Below are positions 1 to 5,825 of a stretch of DNA of 6,378 nucleotides, one piece after another; position 1 is the stretch's first letter; every line of letters begins with the position of its first letter. The stretch is from JAFDZV01 sp966128725 (GTDB lineage Bacteria; Bacteroidota; Ignavibacteria; OLB7). Below the pieces are notes generated by a model, which made no database searches, was not told the DNA's origin, and saw nothing but the letters and a program-made list of their open reading frames with translations. Made by a program: the position numbers and the translations under genes. The DNA is taken from the NCBI GenBank assembly GCA_966128725.1, contig CBHYLN010000217.1:1-6378 (forward strand). The letters run 5' to 3'.

Positions 1-146
1 CGGTGGCCACGCTGGTGGATCGTACGCTTGGCGGCGGGGCGCACACGGTGTCGTTCGATGCCTCATCGCTTGCATCGGGCTCGTATGTCTACCGCATGGA
101 GGCCGGCGGATTCACGGTTTCCCAGCGAATGGTTGTGACACATTGA
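1..146 (+). CDS. C-terminal end of a T9SS-sorted protein (partial, 5' end outside window)
   Basis: The reading frame beginning at base 3 is open to a TGA at 144-146 and gives 47 residues ending in SQRMVVTH. The segment has the form of the last strands of a type IX secretion (Por) type A C-terminal sorting domain: a Gly/His turn, then HTVSFDASSLASGSYVYRM, then a short basic/hydrophobic last strand. It aligns by eye with the end of the DUF1501 protein encoded at 1866-3395 (IDVSGLPSGSYIITL and HLAVVR). In this family the domain is recognised by the outer-membrane T9SS translocon, and cargo is released or anchored at the cell surface. The body of the protein lies outside the window, so its activity cannot be named. 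It is on the same strand as the DUF1800/DUF1501 pair, but a terminator-like hairpin separates them. Confidence 0.85.
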   Translation, partial: VATLVDRTLGGGAHTVSFDASSLASGSYVYRMEAGGFTVSQRMVVTH

Positions 147-175
147 CCCTTCGACGGGTCTATTCAGTACATAAC

Positions 176-199
176 CGTGTGGACCGTATGGTCCCCACG
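176..199. repeat. Inverted repeat (10-bp arms, one mismatch, GTAT loop)
   Basis: The arms CGTGTGGACC (176-185) and GGTCCCCACG (190-199) are complementary except for one T/C mismatch, around a 4-base GTAT loop. No T-tract follows, so it is not itself a typical intrinsic terminator. It lies 30 bases after the upstream stop codon and 20 bases before a stronger terminator hairpin. It could be an operator dyad, or an RNA hairpin in the leader of the DUF1800 gene; the sequence alone does not decide. Confidence 0.45.
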
Positions 200-219
200 C
201 AGTTTGTGAATGCCCTCCC

Positions 220-256
220 GAACGGCTGCCTATGGCGGGCAGCCGTTCACTTTTTT
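220..256 (+). terminator. Rho-independent terminator / possible attenuator before the DUF1800 gene
   Basis: A perfect 11-bp stem, GAACGGCTGCC (220-230) with GGCAGCCGTTC (238-248), encloses a 7-base loop. After two bases comes TTTTTT (251-256). This is a textbook intrinsic terminator on the + strand. It most simply ends the transcript of the upstream T9SS-sorted protein. Only 16 bases separate the T-tract from the ATG at 273, leaving no room for a downstream promoter, so any transcript with an intact start for the DUF1800 gene must begin upstream of, or read through, this hairpin. Confidence 0.85.
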
Positions 257-272
257 GTAAGGCGAGCATCAG

Positions 273-1832
273 ATGAACAGGAGACGATTTCTACAGGGAT
301 CGTTTGCCAAGGCCGAATCGGCCGGCGAGCCGGCCGCGTTGTTTGCGCCATCGTCCGATCTTACACCCTATGTGCCCCGCCCGGAGAAGCCCTGGAACGC
401 GCAGCGCGCGGCACACCTGATACGGCGCACGGGGTTTGGTGTAACCCAGGCCGAGCTCGATAACGCGCTTGGCTCGGCACCGGCCGCGATTGTTGACGCG
501 ATGCTGGCGCCGTACGAAAACCCCACGCTGTTCTGGACCTGGACAAAGCAGCCACCGCTGGACCCCACAACCTATACCCCCGAGGAACGCAGCCTGGTGT
601 ACGCCACGTGGCTTCGCGATCTGCAGTTCTGGTGGTTGAACATGATGATGGCGCCGGGCGTGAAGCTCCGCGAGAAGATGACCCTGTTCTGGCATGGGCA
701 TTTCGTGAGCGAGTTCCCGAAGGTGGAGGTAACGCAGTACATGTACGACCAGAACCGCCTGTTGCGCGAGTTCGCGTTCGGCAGCTACAAGGAGCTGGCC
801 AAGCGTATCTCGATCGACCCGGCGATGATGGTGTATCTGGATAATGCGGGCAGCGCAAAGGGCGTGCCCAACGAGAACTACGCACGCGAACTGCTGGAGT
901 TGTTCACGATCGGCGTTGGCAACTACGCAAACGGCACACCTCACTACACCGAGGCCGACGTGCTTGCAATGGCGCGCGCGCTTACCGGATGGACGGTGAA
1001 CGTGCGCTCGCCGCAGTTCAACCCGGACTCGTTCGACAACGAACCCAAGACGCTGTTCGGCCAGACGGCGAATTTCGGTATCGACGGGCACGGTGATGCC
1101 GACGCGATCGACACGGTGTTCGCCCAGCAGGACACCGACCACGGCGTGGCCCGCTCGGCCGTGTTCCTGGCCACGAAGCTGTACCAGTTCTTCGTGTTCG
1201 AGGTGCCGGACATGGCCATTGTCGCGGAGATGGCCCGCACGCTTGTGGCCAACAACTGGGCGATTGCCCCGGTGCTGCGGCAGTTGTTCACCAGCGAACA
1301 TTTCTTCGACGAGCAGGTGATCGGCGGGATGATCAAGAGCCCGGTGGACCTGGTGATGGGCGCAATGAATCAGTTCGGGCTGTCGATCACGATCAACGTG
1401 GACCCCGGCGACCCGGAGTCGCACGACCCGTTGCGCGCCATGAGTTTCCTTTCGCAGACGATCATGCTGCCGCCGAACGTGAAGGGCTGGATTGGCGGCA
1501 AAACCTGGCTGAGCACGGCAACGCTGCCGTTGCGCATCCGGTACCTGAAGCTGTGGATCGATCCGCCGGACCTGCCGACAACCGCGCCGTACAACTTCGA
1601 TCCCGTTGCGTTTGTGCAGGCGCTGCCGGAGCCCGACGACGTACACAAGGTGCTGGATGCCCTGATAACGCTGCTGTTGCCGGTGGCCATCAGCGACCGT
1701 GCGCGCGGCGTGCTGCTGGACACTCTGCTTGGCGGCGCGCCGGATTATGAGTGGGACCCCACCAAGTTCGGCACGAAGATTCGCGCGTGTGTGATCAAGA
1801 TCACAAGCCTGGCCGAGTTCCAGTTGATGTAA
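273..1832 (+). CDS. DUF1800 domain-containing protein
   Basis: A 519-residue protein of the DUF1800 family, whose biochemical function is unknown and whose genes commonly sit beside DUF1501 genes, as here. Family-like landmarks in order: AAHLIRRTGFG (residues 46-56), LREKMTLFWHGHF (132-144), a core with YLDNAGSAKG (188-197), NENYARELLELFTIG (200-214) and ARALTGW (234-240), DGHGD (271-275), ATKLYQFFV (300-308), IKSPVDLV (354-361), and LPPNVKGWIGGKTWL (399-413). It ends in LAEFQLM. The length is normal for the family. The N-terminus MNRRRFLQGS resembles a twin-arginine motif, but no hydrophobic stretch follows (acidic and Ser/Ala residues instead), so it is not a normal signal peptide. No T9SS sorting domain is present. 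ATG 273 is chosen because AAGGCG (259-264) precedes it and the RRRFLQG motif follows at once. The next gene begins 33 bases downstream on the same strand, so the two are probably one operon. Confidence 0.93.
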   Translation: MNRRRFLQGSFAKAESAGEPAALFAPSSDLTPYVPRPEKPWNAQRAAHLIRRTGFGVTQAELDNALGSAPAAIVDAMLAPYENPTLFWTWTKQPPLDPTTYTPEERSLVYATWLRDLQFWWLNMMMAPGVKLREKMTLFWHGHFVSEFPKVEVTQYMYDQNRLLREFAFGSYKELAKRISIDPAMMVYLDNAGSAKGVPNENYARELLELFTIGVGNYANGTPHYTEADVLAMARALTGWTVNVRSPQFNPDSFDNEPKTLFGQTANFGIDGHGDADAIDTVFAQQDTDHGVARSAVFLATKLYQFFVFEVPDMAIVAEMARTLVANNWAIAPVLRQLFTSEHFFDEQVIGGMIKSPVDLVMGAMNQFGLSITINVDPGDPESHDPLRAMSFLSQTIMLPPNVKGWIGGKTWLSTATLPLRIRYLKLWIDPPDLPTTAPYNFDPVAFVQALPEPDDVHKVLDALITLLLPVAISDRARGVLLDTLLGGAPDYEWDPTKFGTKIRACVIKITSLAEFQLM

Positions 1833-1853
1833 TCCCCCTGAACCAGTTGATCT

Positions 1854-1859
1854 AGCAGG
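1854..1859 (+). promoter_or_regulatory. Probable ribosome binding site of the DUF1501 gene
   Basis: AGCAGG lies six bases before ATG 1866 and partly matches AGGAGG. It supports this ATG, which also places the RRAFLKG twin-arginine motif at residues 3-9. The match is weak, in line with the poor Shine-Dalgarno sequences elsewhere in the window. Confidence 0.4.
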
Positions 1860-1865
1860 CATTTC

Positions 1866-3395
1866 ATGCAACGCCGAGCATTTCTCAAAGGCGCCGTTGG
1901 CACCGCGGCCTTCCTCCCTCTGGCATCCAGCGGCATGTTCGCGCGCCCGTTGGGGATGATGCCGTTTGCCCGGCGAGCCGAGGCCGAGGGCCGCGTGCTG
2001 GTGTTGATCAATCTGAACGGCGGCAACGATGGCCTGAACACCGTTGTGCCGATCACCGATGCCCGCTACTACAGCGCCCGCCCGTTGCTGGCGGTGAAGC
2101 AGGCCGATACGCTTGCGATTGCGCCCGATGCCGGGCTGCACAAGCTGGTGCCGGAGATCCGAAGCCTGTATGCCGACGGCCAGTGCGCCATCGTGCAGAA
2201 TGTGGGCTATCCCAATCAGGACCGATCGCATTTCCGCTCCACCGATATCTGGCACAGCGCATCGAACGCCAACGAGGTGATCAGCACGGGATGGACCGGA
2301 CGCTATCTGGAGTCGATCCATCCGGAATATCCCGGCACGCTGCCTGACGCGCCGTTCGCCGTGCAGATCTCCAGCAGCACCACGCTGCTGATACAGGGCG
2401 CGCGCGGCAGCACCGGCATGGCGATCGACAGCCCCGACCGATTCTTCGACCTTGCCAACGGCCTCACCGTAAGCAACGATCCGGTGCCGGCCACGCTGGC
2501 AGGACCGCAGATCGAATACATCCGCCGCATCATCGTGGAGGCCGATCGTTACTCCACATCCATCAACAGCGCGCTTGCTCGCGGCAAGAACTACGTCACG
2601 TTTGGCAACGGCAAGCTTTCGCAGCAGTTGCAGGCCGTGGGCCGCCTGATCGACGGCGGGCTTGGCACGCCGATCTACGTTGTCACGCTGGGCGGGTTCG
2701 ACACACACTACGCCCAGACCGCACAGCACGAGACGCTGATCGCCGAGTTCTCGGTTGCCGTGAAGACGTTCCTGGACGATATCGCGGCGGCTGGCAAGGC
2801 CGATAATGTTGTGGTGCTCTCGTACTCCGAGTTCGGCCGGCGGCTTGCGGAAAACACCGGCAAGGGTACCGACCACGGCGCAGCCGCGCCGCAGTTCGTG
2901 TTCGGCCGGCCGGTGCTGGGCGGCGCGATGCTGGGCACGATGCCCGACCTTGGCGACCTGGATAGTCGTGGCGATGTAAAGATGAAGATCGACTTCCGGC
3001 AGTTGTACTCAACGCTGCTGGAGGACTGGCTTGGCTACGGGCATACCGACACGGTTACCCTGCTGGGCGCCGACTACGCCAAGCTGCCGCTGTTCCGGCA
3101 GGCGGGCGTGGGCTACGACCCCGAACTTACCGGCGCGGCCAGCATCACGTCGGTTGCGCCGAACCCGGCCGGGTCGGTGGCGGTGCTCCGATTCACGATG
3201 CGCCGTACCGCGCGCGCGCGGATAAGCATCACCGGCAGCGATGGCCGTGTTGTTGCCGTTGCCGCCGATCGCATGCTGGAAGCCGGCGAACATTCGGCGC
3301 CGATCGATGTATCGGGCCTTCCTTCCGGTTCCTACATCATTACCCTTACCACCGGCGGCCACACTGCCGTGCAGCACCTGGCGGTTGTGCGATAA
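1866..3395 (+). CDS. DUF1501 domain-containing protein with Tat signal and T9SS C-terminal sorting domain
   Basis: A 509-residue protein of the DUF1501 family, related to the alkaline phosphatase/sulfatase fold; substrate and reaction are unknown. Residues 1-27 form a Tat-type signal: RRAFLKG (3-9), a hydrophobic run (AVGTAAFLPLASSGMF), then FARP with possible cleavage nearby. The DUF1501 body shows INLNGGNDGLNTVVP (48-62), LGGFDTH (275-281), SYSEFGRR (319-326) and GTDHGAAAPQFVFG (334-347). Asp54, Asp279, His281, Asp336 and His337 are candidate metal ligands by analogy with the superfamily (inference). From about residue 426 (SITSVAPNPAGSVAVLRF) to the end (SGLPSGSYIITL, HLAVVR) it carries a type A T9SS sorting domain. 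The combination predicts Tat export to the periplasm, then outer-membrane passage by T9SS. It follows the DUF1800 gene by 33 bases, so it is probably co-transcribed. No intrinsic terminator is evident immediately after the stop. Confidence 0.94.
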   Translation: MQRRAFLKGAVGTAAFLPLASSGMFARPLGMMPFARRAEAEGRVLVLINLNGGNDGLNTVVPITDARYYSARPLLAVKQADTLAIAPDAGLHKLVPEIRSLYADGQCAIVQNVGYPNQDRSHFRSTDIWHSASNANEVISTGWTGRYLESIHPEYPGTLPDAPFAVQISSSTTLLIQGARGSTGMAIDSPDRFFDLANGLTVSNDPVPATLAGPQIEYIRRIIVEADRYSTSINSALARGKNYVTFGNGKLSQQLQAVGRLIDGGLGTPIYVVTLGGFDTHYAQTAQHETLIAEFSVAVKTFLDDIAAAGKADNVVVLSYSEFGRRLAENTGKGTDHGAAAPQFVFGRPVLGGAMLGTMPDLGDLDSRGDVKMKIDFRQLYSTLLEDWLGYGHTDTVTLLGADYAKLPLFRQAGVGYDPELTGAASITSVAPNPAGSVAVLRFTMRRTARARISITGSDGRVVAVAADRMLEAGEHSAPIDVSGLPSGSYIITLTTGGHTAVQHLAVVR

Positions 3396-3404
3396 CCGTG
3401 ATCG

Positions 3405-3436
3405 CGGAAAGCTGGATCAACGGAAAGCTGGATCAG
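3405..3436. repeat. Tandem direct repeat, two copies of a 16-base unit
   Basis: CGGAAAGCTGGATCA occurs at 3405-3419 and again at 3421-3435, with period 16 (the last base of the unit differs, A versus G). It begins 10 bases after the DUF1501 stop codon in non-coding sequence. Two copies only; it may be a local duplication or a paired binding site. Confidence 0.8.
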
Positions 3437-3458
3437 TGGTATGAGATACGTGAGGGTG

Positions 3459-3479
3459 ATGCATGGGTTCATGCATGGG
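3459..3479. repeat. Short direct repeat ATGCATGGG, two copies
   Basis: ATGCATGGG is at 3459-3467 and 3471-3479, separated by TTC. Each copy contains the palindrome ATGCAT. It lies in the gap between the DUF1501 gene and the tRNA. No function can be assigned. The remainder of 3396-3536 shows no convincing gene. Confidence 0.7.
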
Positions 3480-3536
3480 TGTTGACGCGCCGACACCAGC
3501 CCGAGCGTACGGCGTTGGTTGACACCGCGGGGAATG

Positions 3537-3621
3537 TACCCGGAGCGGGACTCGAACCCGCACGCCACTTACGTGACATCAGATTTTAAGTCTGATGCGT
3601 CTGCCATTTCGCCATCCGGGC
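3537..3621 (-). tRNA. tRNA-Leu (anticodon UAA)
   Basis: Read on the minus strand, 85 bases fold as a class II tRNA. The acceptor arms GCCCGGA and TCCGGGT pair with a G1-U72 wobble, as I recall for E. coli tRNA-Leu(UAA). There is a 3-bp D stem (GCG/CGC), an anticodon stem TCAGA/TCTGA with loop CTTAAAA giving anticodon UAA (plus-strand 3586-3588), a long variable arm (GTCAC/GTGGC with GTAA loop) and a T arm GCGGG-TTCGAGT-CCCGC. The discriminator is A. The next genomic bases are CAT, so CCA is not encoded and must be added post-transcriptionally. It reads UUA (and by wobble UUG) leucine codons. It lies downstream of the S1 gene on the same strand, beyond that gene's probable terminator, so it may have its own promoter or depend on readthrough. 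Confidence 0.96.
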
Positions 3622-3630
3622 CTGAAACTG

Positions 3631-3654
3631 CCTGGCGACGATCGCCGTGCCAGG
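3631..3654. repeat. Inverted repeat just upstream of the tRNA gene
   Basis: CCTGGC (3631-3636) pairs with GCCAGG (3649-3654). An alternative inner hairpin is GGCGA/TCGCC (3634-3638 with 3642-3646). It sits within 10 bases of the tRNA 5' end on the minus strand and has no T-tract. It could be a tRNA leader or processing structure, or have no role. Confidence 0.4.
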
Positions 3655-3667
3655 GTATATGAATCAG

Positions 3668-3703
3668 AAACGCGCTTCGAGGAGTGACCCCCGAAGCGCG
3701 TTT
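3668..3703 (-). terminator. Probable intrinsic terminator of the S1 gene
   Basis: A perfect 12-bp inverted repeat, AAACGCGCTTCG (3668-3679) with CGAAGCGCGTTT (3692-3703), has a 12-base loop that can partly pair further. It lies 39 bases after the S1 stop codon. On the minus strand the stem ends in TTT, followed by CTGATTCATAT, so the U-tract is short and termination may be incomplete. A 5' AAA run makes it roughly symmetrical, but nothing converges on it closely from the + side except the untranscribed-looking tRNA gap. Confidence 0.68.
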
Positions 3704-3742
3704 GCGTATCGTTCGGTTGCGTCGAGATGGAGCGTGACAGGG

Positions 3743-5689
3743 TTACGCCTCGGCGTTCTCCTGCCCGGCCGCATCGTCGGCCGCCGGCGCCGCTGCTTCG
3801 GGGCTCGGTGCGGCTTCGGCTACCGGGGCTTCAGCAACCGGAGCTTCGGGCGCTGCTGGCGCTTCGGCAACCGGTACTTCGGCAGCGGGTGCTTCCGGCG
3901 CCGGTGCGGGCGCTTCGGCCACAGGCGCCTTCTTTGCCGGCGCGGGGGCCGGTGCAGGCGCAGGGGCCGGCTCCGAGTAATTCAACTGCTTCTTGATGGC
4001 GTCGCCAAGCAGTTCGCCAAGCGTAAAGTTGCTGACGGTTTCGGCGCTCTTGATCTCGAAGACCGGGGTTGCCGGCGGCGCGGAACGCTCGTTGCGCCCG
4101 CCATACCGCCGGCCGCCACGATCACCACCACGGCGTTCGCCGCGATCACCGCCACCACGATGCTCACCACCACCGCCGCCGCCACGTTCGTTACGCTCGG
4201 AGCGCTCCTCACCCTCGGGCATGCCAAGGCCGAAGATCAGCGTGTGCGTGGCGGGGTTCACCTCGATCACGTTCACATTCAGCTTCTCGCCAACCTTCAT
4301 CTCGGTAAGCTTGCGCGCTTCGCGGCCCATGCGACCGCGCGGAAGGAAACCTTCCACGTCGCCGCTGACGGCAATCACAACACCCTTGTTGGAGATCTCG
4401 CGAACCTCGCCTTCCCACGTGGTGCCCACCGCATGCGTTTCGGCGATCACACCCCAGGGATCGGGCTGCGACTGGCGATAGCTGAGCCCGATGCGCTGGC
4501 GACGGCCGCTGCTTTCCAGCACCTTCACATCGATCTCCTGGCCCTTGCGCACAACTTCCTTCGGGTTGTTGATGCGCCGTGTCCAGGAAAGCTCCGAGAC
4601 GCGCACAAAGCCTTCGATGCCGGCCTCAAGCTCAACGAACACGCCGTTCTTGCCGATGCCGACAACCTTGCCATGCTGCGTGGAGCCAACCGGGAAGCGG
4701 TCCTCCACGCCGTCCCACGGCGAGGGCAACAATTCCTTGATGCTGAGGTAGATGCGCTTCTTCTCGCGATCGATCTCGCGGATGACAACTTCAACCTCCT
4801 CACCCTTGCTCAGCAGCTCGCTTGGCTTCTTCGAGCGATCGAAGCTGATCTCCGAGGCGTGCACAAGGCCGTCAACACCACCAAGGTCAACAAAGGCACC
4901 GAAGTCCAGAATGGAAGCCACGCGGCCACGCATGCGGGCGCCAACCTCGAGCGACCCCATCAGGTCGCGGCGCAGCAATGTGCGCCGGGTTGCGGTAACA
5001 CGACGTGCGTCGGTATCGAAGGCGGTGATCTCAAGCACGTGAGCGCTGAACGAATCACCAACGGCAACACCGGAAACCGCATCGCTGTTGTGGCGATCAA
5101 GGCTCCAGTGCGACACCGGAAGGAATACCTCCACACCTCGGTAGCTGGCAACAACGCCGCCACGATTGGTGGAGATCACGGTGAGCTCAATCTCTTCACC
5201 CGTCCCCTTCTTTGCTGTAAGCTCCTGCCAGATTTCGCGCATCTCCTCATCCGGGAGTTTCGGAAGCTGACGACCACGCGAACGACGGCCACCTCCTTCC
5301 TCGCCTTCGGCTTCGGATGATTCGCCTTCAGCAGCGGCATCGCCTTCGGCGTGCGCGGCTGTGTCGGCGGCGGCTTCGTTCCCCTCGGTGGCGGTGGATG
5401 CGTCCGTTGCCGAAGCAACGGGCTCGCCTGCTACCGCTTCGGCAACCTCGGCGGCCGGGGCCGCTTCGCTTGCCGGTTCAGGTGCCGTAGCTACCGGTGC
5501 TTGCACGGGCTCGGCTTCAGCGGCGGCCACAACCGGTTCGGTTGTTGCTGCGGCGTCGGCTGTTGCCTCGGCAGGTTCGGCAGGGCTCTCCGGCTGTGCG
5601 GTTGCGTCCACCGTCGTGATGTTGTTCGTCTCCTCCGAGTCCGCATTCGGGGTGCTCTGCGACTCGTAGGTGTTGCCAGGTTCCGTCAT
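3743..5689 (-). CDS. rpsA: S1 RNA-binding domain protein, bS1 (30S ribosomal protein S1) family
   Basis: A 648-residue RNA-binding protein, probably ribosomal protein S1, which brings mRNA to the 30S subunit. Residues 1-135 are a disordered, Ala/Glu-rich acidic segment. A basic patch (GGGRRSRGRQ, 132-141) and a probable helix (146-160) follow. There are four S1 domains at about 163-237, 249-317, 334-405 and 421-488. The second (ILDFGAFVDLGGVDGLVHAS) and third (FVELEAGIEGFVRVSELSW) closely resemble canonical S1 domains 3 and 4, and the PW linkers (324-325, 411-412) are typical of bS1. The first resembles canonical domain 2, so canonical domain 1 seems absent. A Gly/Arg-rich box (496-535), a non-repetitive island (543-572) and an Ala/Pro/Glu tail (573-648) close the protein. 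ATG 5689 has no Shine-Dalgarno sequence. Transcription is divergent from the cytochrome gene. An S1 paralogue rather than the sole rpsA remains possible. Confidence 0.9.
   Translation of the reverse strand: MTEPGNTYESQSTPNADSEETNNITTVDATAQPESPAEPAEATADAAATTEPVVAAAEAEPVQAPVATAPEPASEAAPAAEVAEAVAGEPVASATDASTATEGNEAAADTAAHAEGDAAAEGESSEAEGEEGGGRRSRGRQLPKLPDEEMREIWQELTAKKGTGEEIELTVISTNRGGVVASYRGVEVFLPVSHWSLDRHNSDAVSGVAVGDSFSAHVLEITAFDTDARRVTATRRTLLRRDLMGSLEVGARMRGRVASILDFGAFVDLGGVDGLVHASEISFDRSKKPSELLSKGEEVEVVIREIDREKKRIYLSIKELLPSPWDGVEDRFPVGSTQHGKVVGIGKNGVFVELEAGIEGFVRVSELSWTRRINNPKEVVRKGQEIDVKVLESSGRRQRIGLSYRQSQPDPWGVIAETHAVGTTWEGEVREISNKGVVIAVSGDVEGFLPRGRMGREARKLTEMKVGEKLNVNVIEVNPATHTLIFGLGMPEGEERSERNERGGGGGGEHRGGGDRGERRGGDRGGRRYGGRNERSAPPATPVFEIKSAETVSNFTLGELLGDAIKKQLNYSEPAPAPAPAPAPAKKAPVAEAPAPAPEAPAAEVPVAEAPAAPEAPVAEAPVAEAAPSPEAAAPAADDAAGQENAEA
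3770..3973 (-). repeat. Coding low-complexity region: Ala/Pro/Glu tail of the S1 protein
   Basis: This stretch encodes residues 573-640. It begins with an alternating Ala-Pro run (PAPAPAPAPAPA) and continues with irregular copies of short units such as PVAEAP and APEAP. The GC-rich repeated codons (gcttcggc and similar on the + strand) make it prone to slippage and length variation between strains. Confidence 0.85.
4085..4204 (-). other. Gly/Arg-rich (RGG-like) RNA-binding box within the S1 protein
   Basis: This stretch encodes residues 496-535, built from GGGGGG, RGGGDRGERRGGDRGG and RRYGGRNER. RGG-like boxes bind RNA non-specifically and promote condensate formation in other proteins. Here the box follows the fourth S1 domain directly. 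The assignment rests on composition only. Confidence 0.75.
5291..5611 (-). other. Acidic Ala-rich disordered N-terminal extension of the S1 protein
   Basis: This stretch encodes residues 27-133, rich in Ala, Glu, Pro, Val and Thr with almost no aromatic or basic residues. It ends in an acidic run (EGESSEAEGEEGGG) before a basic patch. It occupies the place where canonical S1 has its first OB-fold domain. Confidence 0.75.
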
Positions 5690-5769
5690 GATTACGAGAT
5701 CTGATTGGAAAGCGTTTACTGTCCTCGCACGTCCACCCGCCGTCCATGCGCGGGCCAGAATAGCTCGCC

Positions 5770-5799
5770 AATATATGGATTACGGGAAAGGACGGGCAA
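5770..5799 (-). promoter_or_regulatory. Candidate promoter P1 for the S1 gene
   Basis: On the minus strand TTGCCC (5799-5794) and TATATT (5775-5770) are 18 bases apart, giving a -10 close to consensus and half a -35. Transcription would start near 5763, with a leader of about 75 bases. Eye-based call; Bacteroidota promoters often differ from this model. Confidence 0.3.
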
Positions 5800-5825
5800 T
5801 ATACTACTCAAGGGACATTGTGCAA
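5798..5825 (-). promoter_or_regulatory. Candidate promoter P2 for the S1 gene
   Basis: On the minus strand TTGCAC (5825-5820) and TATATT (5803-5798) are 16 bases apart. It overlaps the -35 of candidate P1 by two bases, so the two could be tandem alternatives. Same caution as for P1. Confidence 0.28.
5800..5805 (+). promoter_or_regulatory. Candidate -10 box for the cytochrome gene
   Basis: TATACT matches TATAAT at five of six positions, about 105 bases before the chosen start codon. No good -35 is found at the expected spacing. It overlaps the candidate S1 promoter P2, so the two directions could compete. A second candidate is TATCTTTG at 5870-5877, which fits the Bacteroidetes -7 pattern TAnnTTTG, but no TTG was found at the matching -33 position. 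Confidence 0.25.

Noticed and set aside
143..463. 106-residue + strand frame across the leader and DUF1800 start
   Set aside because: It spans both leader hairpins and overlaps the DUF1800 gene out of frame; composition is Arg/Ala-rich shadow.
291..2876. 861-codon open frame on the minus strand, opposite DUF1800 and DUF1501
   Set aside because: It runs antisense to two well-supported family genes and its translation is rich in Arg, His, Gly and Gln with no recognisable domain. Such long antisense frames are expected in GC-rich genes with biased codons.
3459..3536. Possible CRISPR-like or att repeat
   Set aside because: Only two 9-base copies with a 3-base spacer, and no cas, integrase or second tRNA fragment in the window.
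3398..3589. 63-residue + strand open frame ending in GAGLEPARHLRDIRF
   Set aside because: It runs through the antisense strand of the tRNA-Leu gene. The GLEPAR-type ending is the translation of a tRNA T-arm complement, a known annotation artefact.
3647..5320. 557-codon open frame on the + strand across the S1 gene
   Set aside because: It is antisense to four clear S1 domains, and its low-complexity Arg/Gly/Phe start is the mirror of the Ala/Pro repeat codons. No family resemblance.
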